Assembly (NCBI RefSeq): GCF_004193775.1
Contig: NC_041019.1
Coordinates: 11,828,204-11,892,203 of the forward strand
From: Glycine soja
Lineage: Eukaryota; Streptophyta; Magnoliopsida; Fabales; Fabaceae
Reading direction: 5' to 3'
DNA length: 64,000 nt
Each line of letters starts with the position of its first letter. Within the stretch, counting starts at the first letter, position 1. Below are positions 48,683 to 59,338 of this stretch, piece by piece. The notes under the pieces were generated by a model. The model did no database searches, was not told the DNA's origin, and saw nothing but the letters and a program-made list of their open reading frames with translations. Made by a program: the position numbers and the translations under genes.

Positions 48683-51600
48683 ATATTCCCTGCATCAAAA
48701 TTAACCTTGTCCCCAAGGTTATAAGCAACCTTCAGAGTGGTCCAATCTTCCTATGAAGTATCATCAGGGGAGAGACCCTCCCATTGGACAAGCACTTGGC
48801 ATTGACTAGAGCCATCCACGATAATCCTCTTGAAGTTTAGGATAGCTAGAGGAACATCCAAAGGGTCATTACCTACAACAAAAGAAGGAAGGGAATCCAC
48901 TTGACTAGGAAGAGGGCCTGCAAGAGGTTTCAACTTAGACAGTGGAAAACAGAATGAATCTTGCACGAAGGTGGAAGGTCCAAGCGATAAGCTACAGGCC
49001 CAATGCATTCAAGCACACGAAAAGAGCCATAAAAACATTTTGAAAGCTTGGTAAACTTGCAACCTAAGAGTGAAAATTGTTCGTGTGGCTGCAATTTGAC
49101 ATATGCCCAATCTCATACCATTAGAGTACATTCGTGGCGATGTTTATCAACAATGGCCTTTATTCGATTGTGAGCTTTCAAAAGGTTCTTTTAGAGCAAG
49201 GCAAGGATCTCATCATGTTCCAAGAGGACAGGATCACAAGCAGCAATTTGTAGAAGTACCCTCACATAAGCAGGAATTGATAGGGTTGGCTTACCATACA
49301 TAATTTGGAATGGAGAGAAATCAGAAGTTGAATGAATATAGGTGTTGTAATGATATTCCGTCCATGGAAGGAATTTCACCCACAAGGAAGGTTTGACATG
49401 GATGAAATCCCACAAATACTACTCAATGGTCATGTTCATAACCTCGGTTTGCCCATTTGTCTCTGGATGGTAAGTCGAACTCATACAGAGGAATGTCCTA
49501 CTTAGCTTAAACAAGTCGAACCAAAAACAGCTGATGAAAATTGGGTCACGATCTAAAACCAAGCTTGCTGGAAATCTATGGTGTTTGTAAACAAGAGAAA
49601 TGAACAACTCAGCCACCTTTCTTGCAGTGAAACTCATAGGAAGAGCTCTTAAGTGAATACCCTTGGAGAAGCGGTCAACCACCACTAATATGATTGTGTA
49701 ACCGAGAGAGGGTGGCAAACCAGTGATGAAATCAAGGGAAAGGTCTTTCTATACATGGAAAGGAATGGGAAGAGGTTGTAACAACCCTATCGACTTCTTG
49801 GAGCAATACTTAGTTTGCTGACATACAGAGCAATGAACCATAATTTGGAGGACATCATTGCACATTCCAGTCCACTAAAAATTCTTAGCTAGTCTTTGCA
49901 ATGTTTTCTCCACTCCTACATTCTCACCTAGAGGGGATTCATGGAACTCCTTGACTAGTAATGTCTTAATCTGGGAAGAGGAGTTGACCCAAATTTGCCC
50001 CCTTCACAACAATAAACCCTAATTATGCTTAAAATTAGGATCAAACAAAAATTTATCACACAAGTACTAGAATTCATAATCCAATTGCAGCTCTTACTTA
50101 AGCTTATCCAAAAATGAACTGAGGAACTGACAAAAGATAACAAGTGGTAGTGAGTGGTTCCGGAGCTTAGGACAAGGCATCAACAATTGTATTGGAAGAC
50201 CTTGGTTTATATTAGATCTCATAATCATAACCTAGAAGCTTGGAAAGATAATGTTGTTGCTCCGGCATCTGAATGGCCTAAATTAACAGTTCCTTTAACT
50301 TGTAGTGATCAGTTTGGCTTATAAAGTAGTGACCTAATCAATATTGTCGCCATCTTTTTACTACACTAGTGATGGTGTGTAATTCTTGGAGGTAAATGGA
50401 GGATTGAGACATTCTGGGACAAAATAACTTACTAAAATAAGCTATGGGATGGCCAGATTGAAGTAGAATTGTACCTATAGCAAAGCCAAATGTGTTAGTC
50501 TACACTATAAATGGTTGAGTGAAGTCTGGCAAGGTCAAAATAAGAGTCGTCATCATCACCATCTTCAAAGCGTCAAAGGCTGAATGTGCCTCCGGTGACC
50601 ACTTTCTCTCTTAAGTAAGGTTGTCAAGGGAGAAGCAATAACAACATAATTCTTGGCAAATTTCCTGTAAAACCTAGTTAAACCTAAGAACCCACGTAAA
50701 GCTTTAATAGAGGAAGACATTGACCAAGTCTGGATGGCATGGAGTTTGTGAGAGTCCAAAGCCATGGTACCCTAAGACACAATATGTCCCAAGTAAGCAA
50801 CTTGAAACTGACAAAAGAGCATTTTTGTATGTTGAGATGGAAGTTATTTTGCTAGAGTATAGTAAAGACCTGAGCAAGATGTTCCCAATGAAGTTCTAGC
50901 GAACGACTATATACCAGAGTATCGCCAAAGAAGACGATGACGTGCTTGTGGAGAAGTGGCTAGAAAAGGTCATTCATGGTGGCTTGCAAAGTGATTGGCA
51001 CATTGCAGAGCTCAAAGGGCATGATACGGTATTCATAATGTCCATCGTGGGTGCAAAATGTCGTTTTGGAAATGTCCTGGGGTTGAAGGTGGATTTGATG
51101 AAACCCAAAAGTCAAATCCAATTTTGAGAAAATGGTGGCTGCCCCTAATTCATCAAACAATTCATCTATTGTGGAAGAGGAATTTATCTTTCACAGTGAG
51201 GGAATTTAGAGCTCAATAATCCGCACACATGCACCAGGAACCATCATTCTTTTATAGAAGAAGAACTAGCGACGAAAAGAGACTTGTGCTTGGATAAATC
51301 CAATCATGTCAGTAACTTGGACACTTGTGCCTCAATCTCAACCTTTTGAGTGTAGGGGTATTTGTAAGGATGAAGGCTGACATGTGACGAGTTAGGAAGC
51401 AATGGAGTGGAATGATTAGTGATGCATGATGATGGGAAGTTAGAAGGTTCATCAAATAGAGATGAAAACTAATGAAGAAGATGTTGCAATTGAGGATGAG
51501 AAAGAGGATTTGATATTGCCTATGGATCCTTTAAGGAATTGGGGCCACACCCAAATTGAGAAATATTGGGCCTCTTGGCTGCTTTGGGCCAATTTTTGTA

Positions 51601-53101
51601 GATGTTGGTAATTAATGGGGGTAAGGGTGTTAATGTTCTCACCCTTCAACTCAACATATTTATAGTTGTGCTAAAAAGGCATTGCGGGGGTTGATAATCC
51701 ATCAGGATATGCCCCAATTGTTTGAGCCATTGGGCCCCCAATACCCCATATGTTCCACTCAAATCTAAAACAAAAAGATATACCACAACTTAATGCCCCT
51801 AGATGAGCAATATTACCCCACGAAAGACTTGCTCATAAGTCAATTCCTCACCATTTCCAACCTGGACCTTCAACATGGGTGTTGGGCTGCAAGCCAGGCC
51901 CAATTCTCGCACTATCTTCATTTGAATAAAGTCATGAGTACTTTCCCTATCTACAAGAATTTGGATTGAATGTGATGAAATCTGGCCCACAACTCATAAT
52001 GCTTCTGAAGCATGATTTCCTAATAATGCATTAAGGCTCAATTGTGCCGAGTGGGCCTCCCTTTCCAAATTTGAATCAGGTCTTGGATTGACTGAAAAAA
52101 ATGGGTCATCTTCTTGTCCCTGTTAATTCCGCTCTTCAATCTCTTCTGCCACTAGTAAGAAATATCGAGCAACACAATGGTGATTTTGGGCCCATCTCTA
52201 GTCACAATAGTAATAGAGACCTTTTTCTCTATGATGTGCAAACTTGTCAAGAGAGAGGTTCTTGTATCTGGTATAGGAAGTAGGAGCTGGTAACAATGGC
52301 GGTAGTTGCTTAGGAGTGACTTGCTTAGCTGGTTCTATGGTATTGCATGTCGTCGTCATAAACACTCGTGTCACCGGTGGAGAAGTAACAATGTCAGGAG
52401 GTTATGATCGAATGAAACAAAACAGGTCATTTAACTTATCCTCATGTAACTGAACAAGTCCGACCGCCTGAGAAAGGGAAGTGGGTTGCAAAGCCAATAT
52501 CTCATATTTAATCTCCTATTTCAACCCCAATATAAAGCAACTCAACAGAAATGAGGAGTCCAACCCCACAATTCAATTAGCTAATGACTTAAACTCACTA
52601 AGATAAGCTGCAACCAAAGAAGTTTGGTTGAGTTTAAAGAGCTTACCTTGTGGGTTGTCAAATGCAGTAAGGGTGAATCTCGACTCCAAAACTTGAAGAG
52701 ATTGGGGCCACGAGTTAATCTAACCATTTTTGTACATCTATTGATACCATGCCAATGCAGTGCCATCAAAATAAAATGAAGTTATAGTGATTCACTCCTC
52801 CTTTGGGGTTTCGTGATAATAAAAAAAATTGAATAATCTTGAAGATTCATCCATGGGGGTCTTCCCCCTCATAGCAGGGAACATCCAACTTCAAGTAGTG
52901 TTTCTAATGTGTTGGTGAGGATGAATTGGTGTAAGGTGAAGAATGAGAAATTGGTGAACGATTATCCAAAACTACAACACAGTTTGCAACTTCATCCATT
53001 TTGTTCATGAACGTGGATTGTAATTGAGTCATGCGCTGAATCAGATCCTCAAATTTGTCAGTAGCAGTACTGCTATTCTTGGAACATGTATTGTCAGTCA
53101 T
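48553..53101 (-). pseudogene. Gypsy gag-pol polyprotein with chromodomain, disrupted
   Basis: From the start at 53101: MTDNTCSKNSSTATDK, then the capsid region (SLVAAYLSEFKSLANRI, FLLSCFILGLK) at 52.4-52.75 kb. The zinc knuckle near 52.2 kb is worn (first Cys is Tyr). Protease (51.99-51.8 kb) has VDRES in place of VDSGS, so the catalytic DSG is lost. RT (51.16-50.8 kb) keeps FSKLDLTFGFHQIHL, but FFDD reads FFGD near 50925. Then FLGLTRFYRKFAKNY, a worn RNase H with DALS, integrase (49.72-49.42 kb) with VVVDRFSK, LVLDRDPIF and STYHPETNGQTE, and the chromodomain (ILVQWEGL-type, seen as VLVQWEGLSPDDTS) whose next Trp is a stop near 48755. The tail continues into the 3' LTR. Confidence 0.9.
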
Positions 53102-53119
53102 GTGTAAAGGTGGTTGTCT

Positions 53120-53137
53120 CTCTCAATCAAAGCACCA
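53120..53137 (-). other. Primer-binding site of the gypsy element
   Basis: On the minus strand TGGTGCTTTGATTGAGAG starts two bases after the 5' LTR end. A primer site of the form TGGTGCTTTCATTGAGAG is usual in related plant gypsy elements; the matching tRNA was not worked out. Confidence 0.7.
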
Positions 53138-53139
53138 AT

Positions 53140-53500
53140 TGATGTGTGATAATCTCTAAATTTAAGGATGAAGAACCTCAAATAGAAAAGGAAACAAAGA
53201 GAGAGGATAATTGACTAATTTCTCATTGCCTTCCAATTCATTACAACACTGTTATATATATCACAGTGACTCTCCTTCTAACAAACTAATTCACTCTAAC
53301 ATAATATGGAACATTATAAGGCAAATAAAATCCCCTTAATACCCCTCTTATACTAATAAATTTTACACTACTGATAAAGCACAAAATCCTTCCACTTATT
53401 TGGTGTGACAATAGTTCTTTTAGGCCTAGACTCTACCTCATTGATCACTTGGTCGTTGGCTTTATTTAATTGCTCTTCCACATTGGAATTGAACATATCA
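53140..53500 (-). repeat. 5' LTR of the gypsy element
   Basis: In plus orientation starts TGATGTGTGATAATCTCTAA and ends TTGAACATATCA, the partner of 48320-48682. Confidence 0.92.
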
Positions 53501-53875
53501 ATATCTTTCTTTTTCATATTTGTTTCAATGAGAAATGCAAGATGGAAAAGGAACCCATCTTTTCAACTTGGAAATACGATTCTATTTTGTCCACATTCTC
53601 CATCCCTTTCTATTAAAACGATTTTGTTTTTGGAATGATCAATCCTGAATGTAAAATTAAATTCCGAAATGATTACAAATTTTGGCTTTTGACCAATCTA
53701 AAAGGTAAAAAAAATAATCTAAAAAGGGTACAGGAAACAATTTGAAGGTGCATGAATCAACAATCTGAATAATGGGTATTGCTATTGGCACTACCACTTT
53801 TACTAATAGCATTACCCGTGTGGGTGTATTTTATCCATATTCCAAAACTGGTCCTTGAAAAATTACACAACGGAA

Positions 53876-54032
53876 TTGTGTTTCTGTTGTGCAATTTGGA
53901 GGTGAAAAAAACAACAACGAAAGTACGTTTTCATAGTAACAAAAGTACTTTTATTATTATTTTTTCACCACAACGGAAACATACTTTCGTTGTTATTTTT
54001 TTTCACCCCCAAATTGCACAACGGAAACACAA
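53876..54032. repeat. 55-bp inverted repeat in the MULE-1 left end
   Basis: Arms 53876-53930 and 53978-54032 are nearly perfect complements, carrying TTGTGTTTCYGTTGTGCAAT and GGTGAAAAAAA and AACAACGAAAGTA. The loop is 47 bases. Further weaker copies (ACAACAGAATCATGG and AATGGAATCATGATTCC) follow to 54220. Confidence 0.85.
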
Positions 54033-54463
54033 TTTTGTTGTGCAATTTTTTTCACTCCCAAATAACACAATGGATTCATGATTCTGGTGTGCTATTTGAT
54101 TTTCCCCACAGATATGCAATTGAGGTATGCTTTCATTTTGAAATTTTATTTTCACCTCTATTGTACAACAGAATCATGGTTGTGTTGTGTTGATTAACAT
54201 AATGGAATCATGATTCCATGGTGTTTTTTTGAAAATGTTTTAGTTTTTTTAAAAGTAAAATTTAATGTTTTATATTGTGATTTAACAACCATATTTATCG
54301 CGATTTGACAAGCCAAAAATAGAATCGTATGTTTTGTCAGTGAAATCTTGGCATTGGTTAAGAATTGATACATGAGAGAACAATACAAGATGCTAATAAA
54401 TACAAGTGGTTTGAGACAGCTCATTGCATTGTCTTGATATTTCGCCAAAGAAGTGGATTGAAG

Positions 54464-54916
54464 ATGGAAAGAGTCGTCGTTGTTGTGTATTACGATGGTG
54501 ATGTGGTATCAAGTTCTTAGGGGTTATTGTTTGAATGTTCTAATGTTCCTAAATTCATTAAAAATAGTTAGGAAATGTTGCTTGCTGCTATGAGAAAAGC
54601 ATTTACGAATGCCATTGGAGGTGGAAGAAGCTTATTTGTGGGTTTTTACCGTAAACATGTATATGTAGGTGATGGTTGTGTTGAGTATGTCTGCATGGAG
54701 CTTAAAAATGACAATGAAGTGGGGAAGATATTTTTCATCTTTTCGCAGTTTAGTTCTAAATGTCTAATCGAGTTGTATGCAATGATTGACAAATCTCCAA
54801 AAGAAATTCTTGTCCTTCTGTGTAAACCAAGAAAACCACGATCTATCGAAGATGTTATCGGTCTGATGCATGGATCAATGGCAACAAGCTCTAATGAAGA
54901 TGATAAGTCTATGTAG
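54464..54916 (+). pseudogene. MULE protein N-terminal (PB1-like) fragment
   Basis: From ATG at 54464 the frame reads MERVVVVVYYDGDVVSSS, TAG (54518), then FECSNVPKFIKNS, TAG (54569), then MLLAAMRKAFTNAIGGGRS, FYRKHVYVGDGCVEYVCMEL, SQFSSKCLIELYAMID and PRKPRSIEDVIGLM. The pattern VVYYDGE...VFYR.P..VGDG...Y..M.I..D.DV..MF.I.SEFS..GPIELYA is that of the domain placed before the MuDR transposase in many legume MULE proteins. The transposase domain does not follow. Confidence 0.72.
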
Positions 54917-55399
54917 TCATGTTTTTAATTGATGAAATTTATGTTAGTTGTTGTTGTTGTTTGTTTGCTTGTTTTCTGAATTCAATCAAAATTTCGTTCT
55001 TTATTACATTACTAGGTGTGCATAGTTTAAACATAAAAACAAGACAAACGTAAATTGCTAAATATAAGTTCATAGAACATAAAAAATTGTACAAACAATA
55101 TCATAAGTCGAATACATAATAATAAAAATAATAATACAAAATGACAAATGTCCTGAACAAATGTCCTTAAGTGCCCTTGCGGTTACATTCTATGCCACCT
55201 CTAATGGCTTTCTTCCTCAATGGTGGCTGCTCCTTAGCTGAGCTATATCAAGTTGCATGACCCTCCTATGTTATCAGTAGAAGCTACTTTATGACCTGAT
55301 GACTATATGTGCATCCAAGAATAACTCTCATGTCCAACAATCTTTGTGTCGATATTGACATCATTTGGAATCAATCCTACATAAATATTTAACACTAAA

Positions 55400-56860
55400 A
55401 TTAGTAATTAATTTTTCAATAAAAAAATAAAACAAAATGATGACAATTTTATTTGTATTACCTGACAGGAGTAAACAATACCTAGTACATAATCTGGTAT
55501 CTGACCACGACCAGGTTGTGGCTGAGGCTGAGACAAAATACATACAAGATGATATGGTGGCTCTCCCTCCTGTGCCGAAATCATGTATGGATGTAAATGC
55601 TCGTAATACCAAGGTAGGTAGTCTATAATGTAGGCCCATGAAGTCCCATGTGGAGAAGCCTTACCCAATGCCACCAAATGCTGCTCCCACTCAGCCCATG
55701 CCTCACAACACTTATCATATGTAGTAAGACGCTCAAGTAGGTTTAAGGGAATCCTCGTGCATACCTAAACTGCCTCAAAACCCTCTACAATAGATACCAT
55801 GTTTGTCCCAACTCTGATGTAGCCAAAGTAGCATGTCTAGTCCTCAAAAGGTCTAATGTCTATGCGTGATGCATATGGGGACCAGGCAACATCAATCATC
55901 TGGAACTGATTTGACAACTGCCTATCCTAGTAGCCTTATCATTACCCCTCAATGGCAACCACCTAGCCGCAAATGGCTTCTTACGGTCATAATCCAACAC
56001 CTTCTTACTACAAGGAATGGTCGATAAATGTTCAAACACACACACATGTAAAACATGAAACATATTTTTAGTGTCATATAATACTAAGTAACAAACAATT
56101 GTGTATTAAAAAAATAATTCTTATCACCAGTAGCACCATATAACCTCACATCTATTTGTTGCCATACTTACTCATATATGACAGTTGGTCGTAAAGATAA
56201 GCCAACGTAGCTACCCCCCAAGCATACTCAATGCAACTATCCAGATCATTGTGGTATTGTAGGTAGCAAATGTGTACATGTGTCGAGCTCTTCTCAACAA
56301 AGATGGTATTGCAAAGCAAATGCAACAAATATGTTGTAGTAGCCCAAACGTATGTCTCACTAGCAACGTAGGTGTGATACAACCATTGTAACCAACTCAG
56401 AGCCACCATGTTGCATGTTGACGTTGCAGCATCTGCCTCCTAGTTTGTCATAATACCGAGCTCTGACCTCTATGAACCTTTGATCTCCTTCCTAGTGTAG
56501 GTCGTGTCTGTGTGATCTTGGAAATTGCTTGAGATACGCAGATGCAAAAGACATGACACATCATCGAGGGTGATGGTCATCTCTCCAACTGGAAGGTGGA
56601 AGGAATAGGTCTCATTGTGTCATCTTTCGATAAAGATGTTGATTACGCCTTTATTCCCAGACATGCACCGTGCAACATATAGGCTTTTAAGCCCTAACTT
56701 ATCCACATATATGCCCTTTCAACTTTGTTTGGGTAGCGTAGTCCATAACACTGCCACCATGGCTGACCAACTTCGACTCTTCTCTTGACCGACTGATCCA
56801 TACATGCCTAGTTATGTAGTTCTTATAGGACCAAATCAAAGTTAAATCCACAGGACCTCT
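55400..56860 (-). pseudogene. Plant mobile domain (MAIN-like) pseudogene in MULE-1
   Basis: Read on the minus strand: KLVSHGGSVMDYATQTKLKG (56.75 kb), IER.HNETYSFHLPVGEMTITLDDVSCLLHL near 56.62-56.54 kb in two parts, then YLLHLLCNTIFVEKSSTHVH and EYAWGVATLAYLYDQLS (56.31-56.17 kb), and a C-terminal part with GEPPYHLVCILSQPQPQPGRG and IPDYVLG (55.57-55.48 kb). These are the blocks of the PMD (PF10536) proteins often named serine/threonine phosphatase 7 long-form homologues. Several stops and frame changes occur. It is the counterpart, in opposite orientation, of 59339-61396. Confidence 0.78.
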
Positions 56861-57819
56861 TCCAAATGGAATTCGATGATACAATCAACAGGCAGTATCT
56901 ATGGCTCTTCCTTTGGTTGTGCCTTTGTTGCGTGTTGTTGTTATCATCGAGCCAACTCTGCATCACAACATGTTGACACAATCACACATTGCCTCTAGTC
57001 CTCAACGTCTAAGGCATAGGCAATACACATCGTGCAATCCATCTGAAAAAAGAAAGCAAATAAAAATTAAAATTAAAAGCATAAAAAATTAATTAAAAAA
57101 TGAATTAAATAATTTAAAAACAAAAAATATTTCATAATGAAAATATGATTCTATTGTGTTATTGGATGAATAACATGACAAAATTGTATTTTCGTTGTGT
57201 ATTTTTTTTGTTTTGTAAAATAATCTGTTGTGCTTTTGAATCTAGAACACATTGAATTTGTATTTTTGTTGTATATATTTTTTTATTTTGAAAAACTATT
57301 GTGATCTGGGTTTTAAAACATCATAGAATCGTATTTTCGTTGTGTATAAAAAAATGATTATTTTTTATAGAAGCTTACCTTTTGGGATAGAGATGAAGAG
57401 AAATGAAAGGGAGAGTTGAAGGGGAAGAAGGAACTGAGAGGGAAGGGGAGAGTTGAAGGGGATAGGCTCAAAGGAAGGGAAAGATGGAGTTTTGAAAGGA
57501 TGGGAAAGACGAAAGATGGAATTTTGAAAGGAAGCGAGAGAGACGTGTGAAAGGGGAAGGGAGCTAGACGTTGGAGGTGAGAAGAATGGGGGAAGGGGTG
57601 GGAGTTGGTCAAATTGGGTCAGAGGAGCACTTTTATCTATTTTTACTAATTTTCAAAAACTGGTAGTGAGATACAAAAAGGTGTAGCGGGAATATCAATT
57701 CCTCTCAATAATATAAGAGTGTTGCTAGGTGCACCCATCATTTTTTCTGGTGCACCCAGTAGTTGATGCAAAAATACATTTGTACCCCTGGCCTAATTTT
57801 TTTTAAAAAAAAATGGTTC

Positions 57820-58129
57820 ATGTCTCTCTCCCTCCTCCCACGTTACCTTCTTCTTCCTCGTGACCCCTGAGCATTTTTTCTTCTTCTTGCTAGATTCACC
57901 GCGTTCATCTCTCTCCCTCCCTCCCTCCCACATTGGCCTTCTTCTTCGTGGTTCTTCTTCCAAGTGGTTGCTGGTCTCAGAAAAGCTTTGTCCGCGCTAT
58001 GTTCCCCCCGCGAGCTTCGTCTTCTTCCTCCGCACCGGGAGTCCGTGTTCTGCGACTGTGTTGTCGTTGGTGTTGAGTATTCCAGGCATTTTGAGGCTGG
58101 TGGTGTCCCTCTGCGCCGACATTGTCGAG
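57820..58129 (+). other. Pyrimidine-rich 5' leader exon of the MULE-2 gene
   Basis: A CT-rich stretch (CTCTCTCCCTCC repeats, TTCTTCTTCTT) ends GTCGAG followed by a GTAAGC donor at 58130. The next acceptor is TTTTGCAG at 59335, three bases before the start codon, giving a 1.2-kb leader intron. The upstream boundary is a guess. Confidence 0.5.
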
Positions 58130-58218
58130 GTAAGCAACTTTTCGTCTTCCATTGCCGGCGTTGGTATTTGATCCGTAAGCGTTGTTAGGTGATCCGTAGG
58201 TAGCAGTTTGTAAAATTG

Positions 58219-58249
58219 AAGATTACGGATCAACTTGATCCGTAATCTT
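58219..58249. repeat. Perfect palindrome, 15-bp arms
   Basis: Arms AAGATTACGGATCAA and TTGATCCGTAATCTT surround one base. Two half-copies (GATCCGTAAG, GATCCGTAGG) precede it at 58171 and 58191. The same core recurs near the other end of MULE-2. Confidence 0.95.
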
Positions 58250-58533
58250 TAATTTTAATTTTTAAAATTGGGAAATATTTAAAAAATAGTGAGTTTTTTT
58301 GAAATTTGTTGATTAAGTTTGAAATAGTTTGAAATTTGTTGATTAAGTTTATAATAGTTTGAAATTTGTTTTGAAATTTGCAGGTTACTCATCAAGTTGG
58401 TGGCTTGAGTTTCTTTCTCTTTAGGCGTTTGTTTGAAGTCTGAATTGTATGTAGTTGATATATTATAGAATTTTTTTTTCAACATTGTGTATTACTTTGG
58501 TAAAATATTAAATAATACCTGTAATTTGGATCA

Positions 58534-58893
58534 TTGTTATTAGATTGTTGTCACAATTTGGTTTGTCAATTTAGCAAGAGCATTGGTAACTGTGATGTGG
58601 TATATTATTGTCAATTTGGATCATTGTATATTATTGTCAATTTAGCAAGAGCATTGTATATTATTGTATATCATGGTATATTAATGTCAATTTGGTTTGT
58701 CAATTTAGCAGGAGCATTGTATATTATTGTCAATTTGGATCATTGTATATTATTGTATATCATTGTCAATTTAGCTAGAGCATTGTATATTATTGTCAAT
58801 TTGGATCATTGTGTATTATATTGTTGTATATTAGCAATTTGGTTTGAAGTCTTGAAACTGTTATTTGTTGAAAAATACATATTTATAATTTGA
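58534..58893. repeat. Low-complexity ATTGTATATTATTGTCAATTT repeat
   Basis: Inside the leader intron, units of GTCAATTTGGATCATT and TAGCAAGAGCATTGTATATTA are repeated in irregular order about eight times between 58560 and 58815. The open frame across it (119 codons) is an artefact of the repeat. Confidence 0.7.
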
Positions 58894-59338
58894 TTTGCTT
58901 TCCCAGTTGAAGATCAAATTTAATTAGTAGAATCTAGTTGACAAGAATAAAGGTCTTGAGTGTTAACCACTTAGTCATGTAGATGTTTTAATATTATGTC
59001 CAAGACCTACACTTCAAAGTTAAGCTGAAGGTTCAAGATTAGTCTTATATCTTCTATTATTGCCAATGTCTTTTGTAGTGAAGCAACTTGATTGAGTAAC
59101 AAGTTAGGAAAATTGTTTTTGATCCAAAAATTGAATGAAGCACTTATAGGAAGCTCGATTTCAACCAAAATGTTTGAGGTTGAGTGTCTTAGGTCAATTA
59201 AATCCTATGAAGCACTTATATGAAGCTCTTACATTCCTATCTTATGAAGTCCTAACAACTTTGCAAATAAATAATTGACTCAATGACAGGCATACAATCA
59301 ATTAAATCCTGACAACTTGCATGACTCTTTTGCAGATC

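Larger units (their letters stand above)
48320..53500 (-). mobile_element. Ty3/gypsy chromodomain retrotransposon, complete but inactive
   Basis: Two LTRs (363 and 361 bp, TG...CA) bound a minus-strand element of 5.18 kb with gag, protease, RT, RNase H, integrase and a C-terminal chromodomain, which places it among the chromoviruses. A primer-binding site follows the 5' (right) LTR. Target duplications are ATATG (48315-48319) and ATATC (53501-53505), one mismatch. Dozens of stops and altered catalytic residues show it cannot move by itself. Confidence 0.93.
53774..57703. mobile_element. MULE-1: Mutator-like element with MURA N-terminal and plant mobile domain remnants
   Basis: Flanks are near-identical 9-bp duplications, CTGAATAAT (53765-53773) and CTCAATAAT (57704-57712). 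The ends are weak inverted repeats, about 30 of 42 positions matching (left GGGTATTGCTATTGGC, right complement AGGAATTGATATTCCC). Nine-base duplications are the Mutator signature. Inside are a plus-strand PB1-like/MURA N-terminal fragment, a minus-strand plant mobile domain pseudogene, and subterminal copies of ACAACGRAAATACG-like motifs near both ends (53.86-54.2 and 57.13-57.35 kb). The MURA catalytic core is absent, so it is non-autonomous. Confidence 0.72.

Noticed and set aside
55437..57092. Plus-strand frames at 55437-55628 and 56901-57092
   Set aside because: Antisense shadows of the minus-strand mobile domain pseudogene region.
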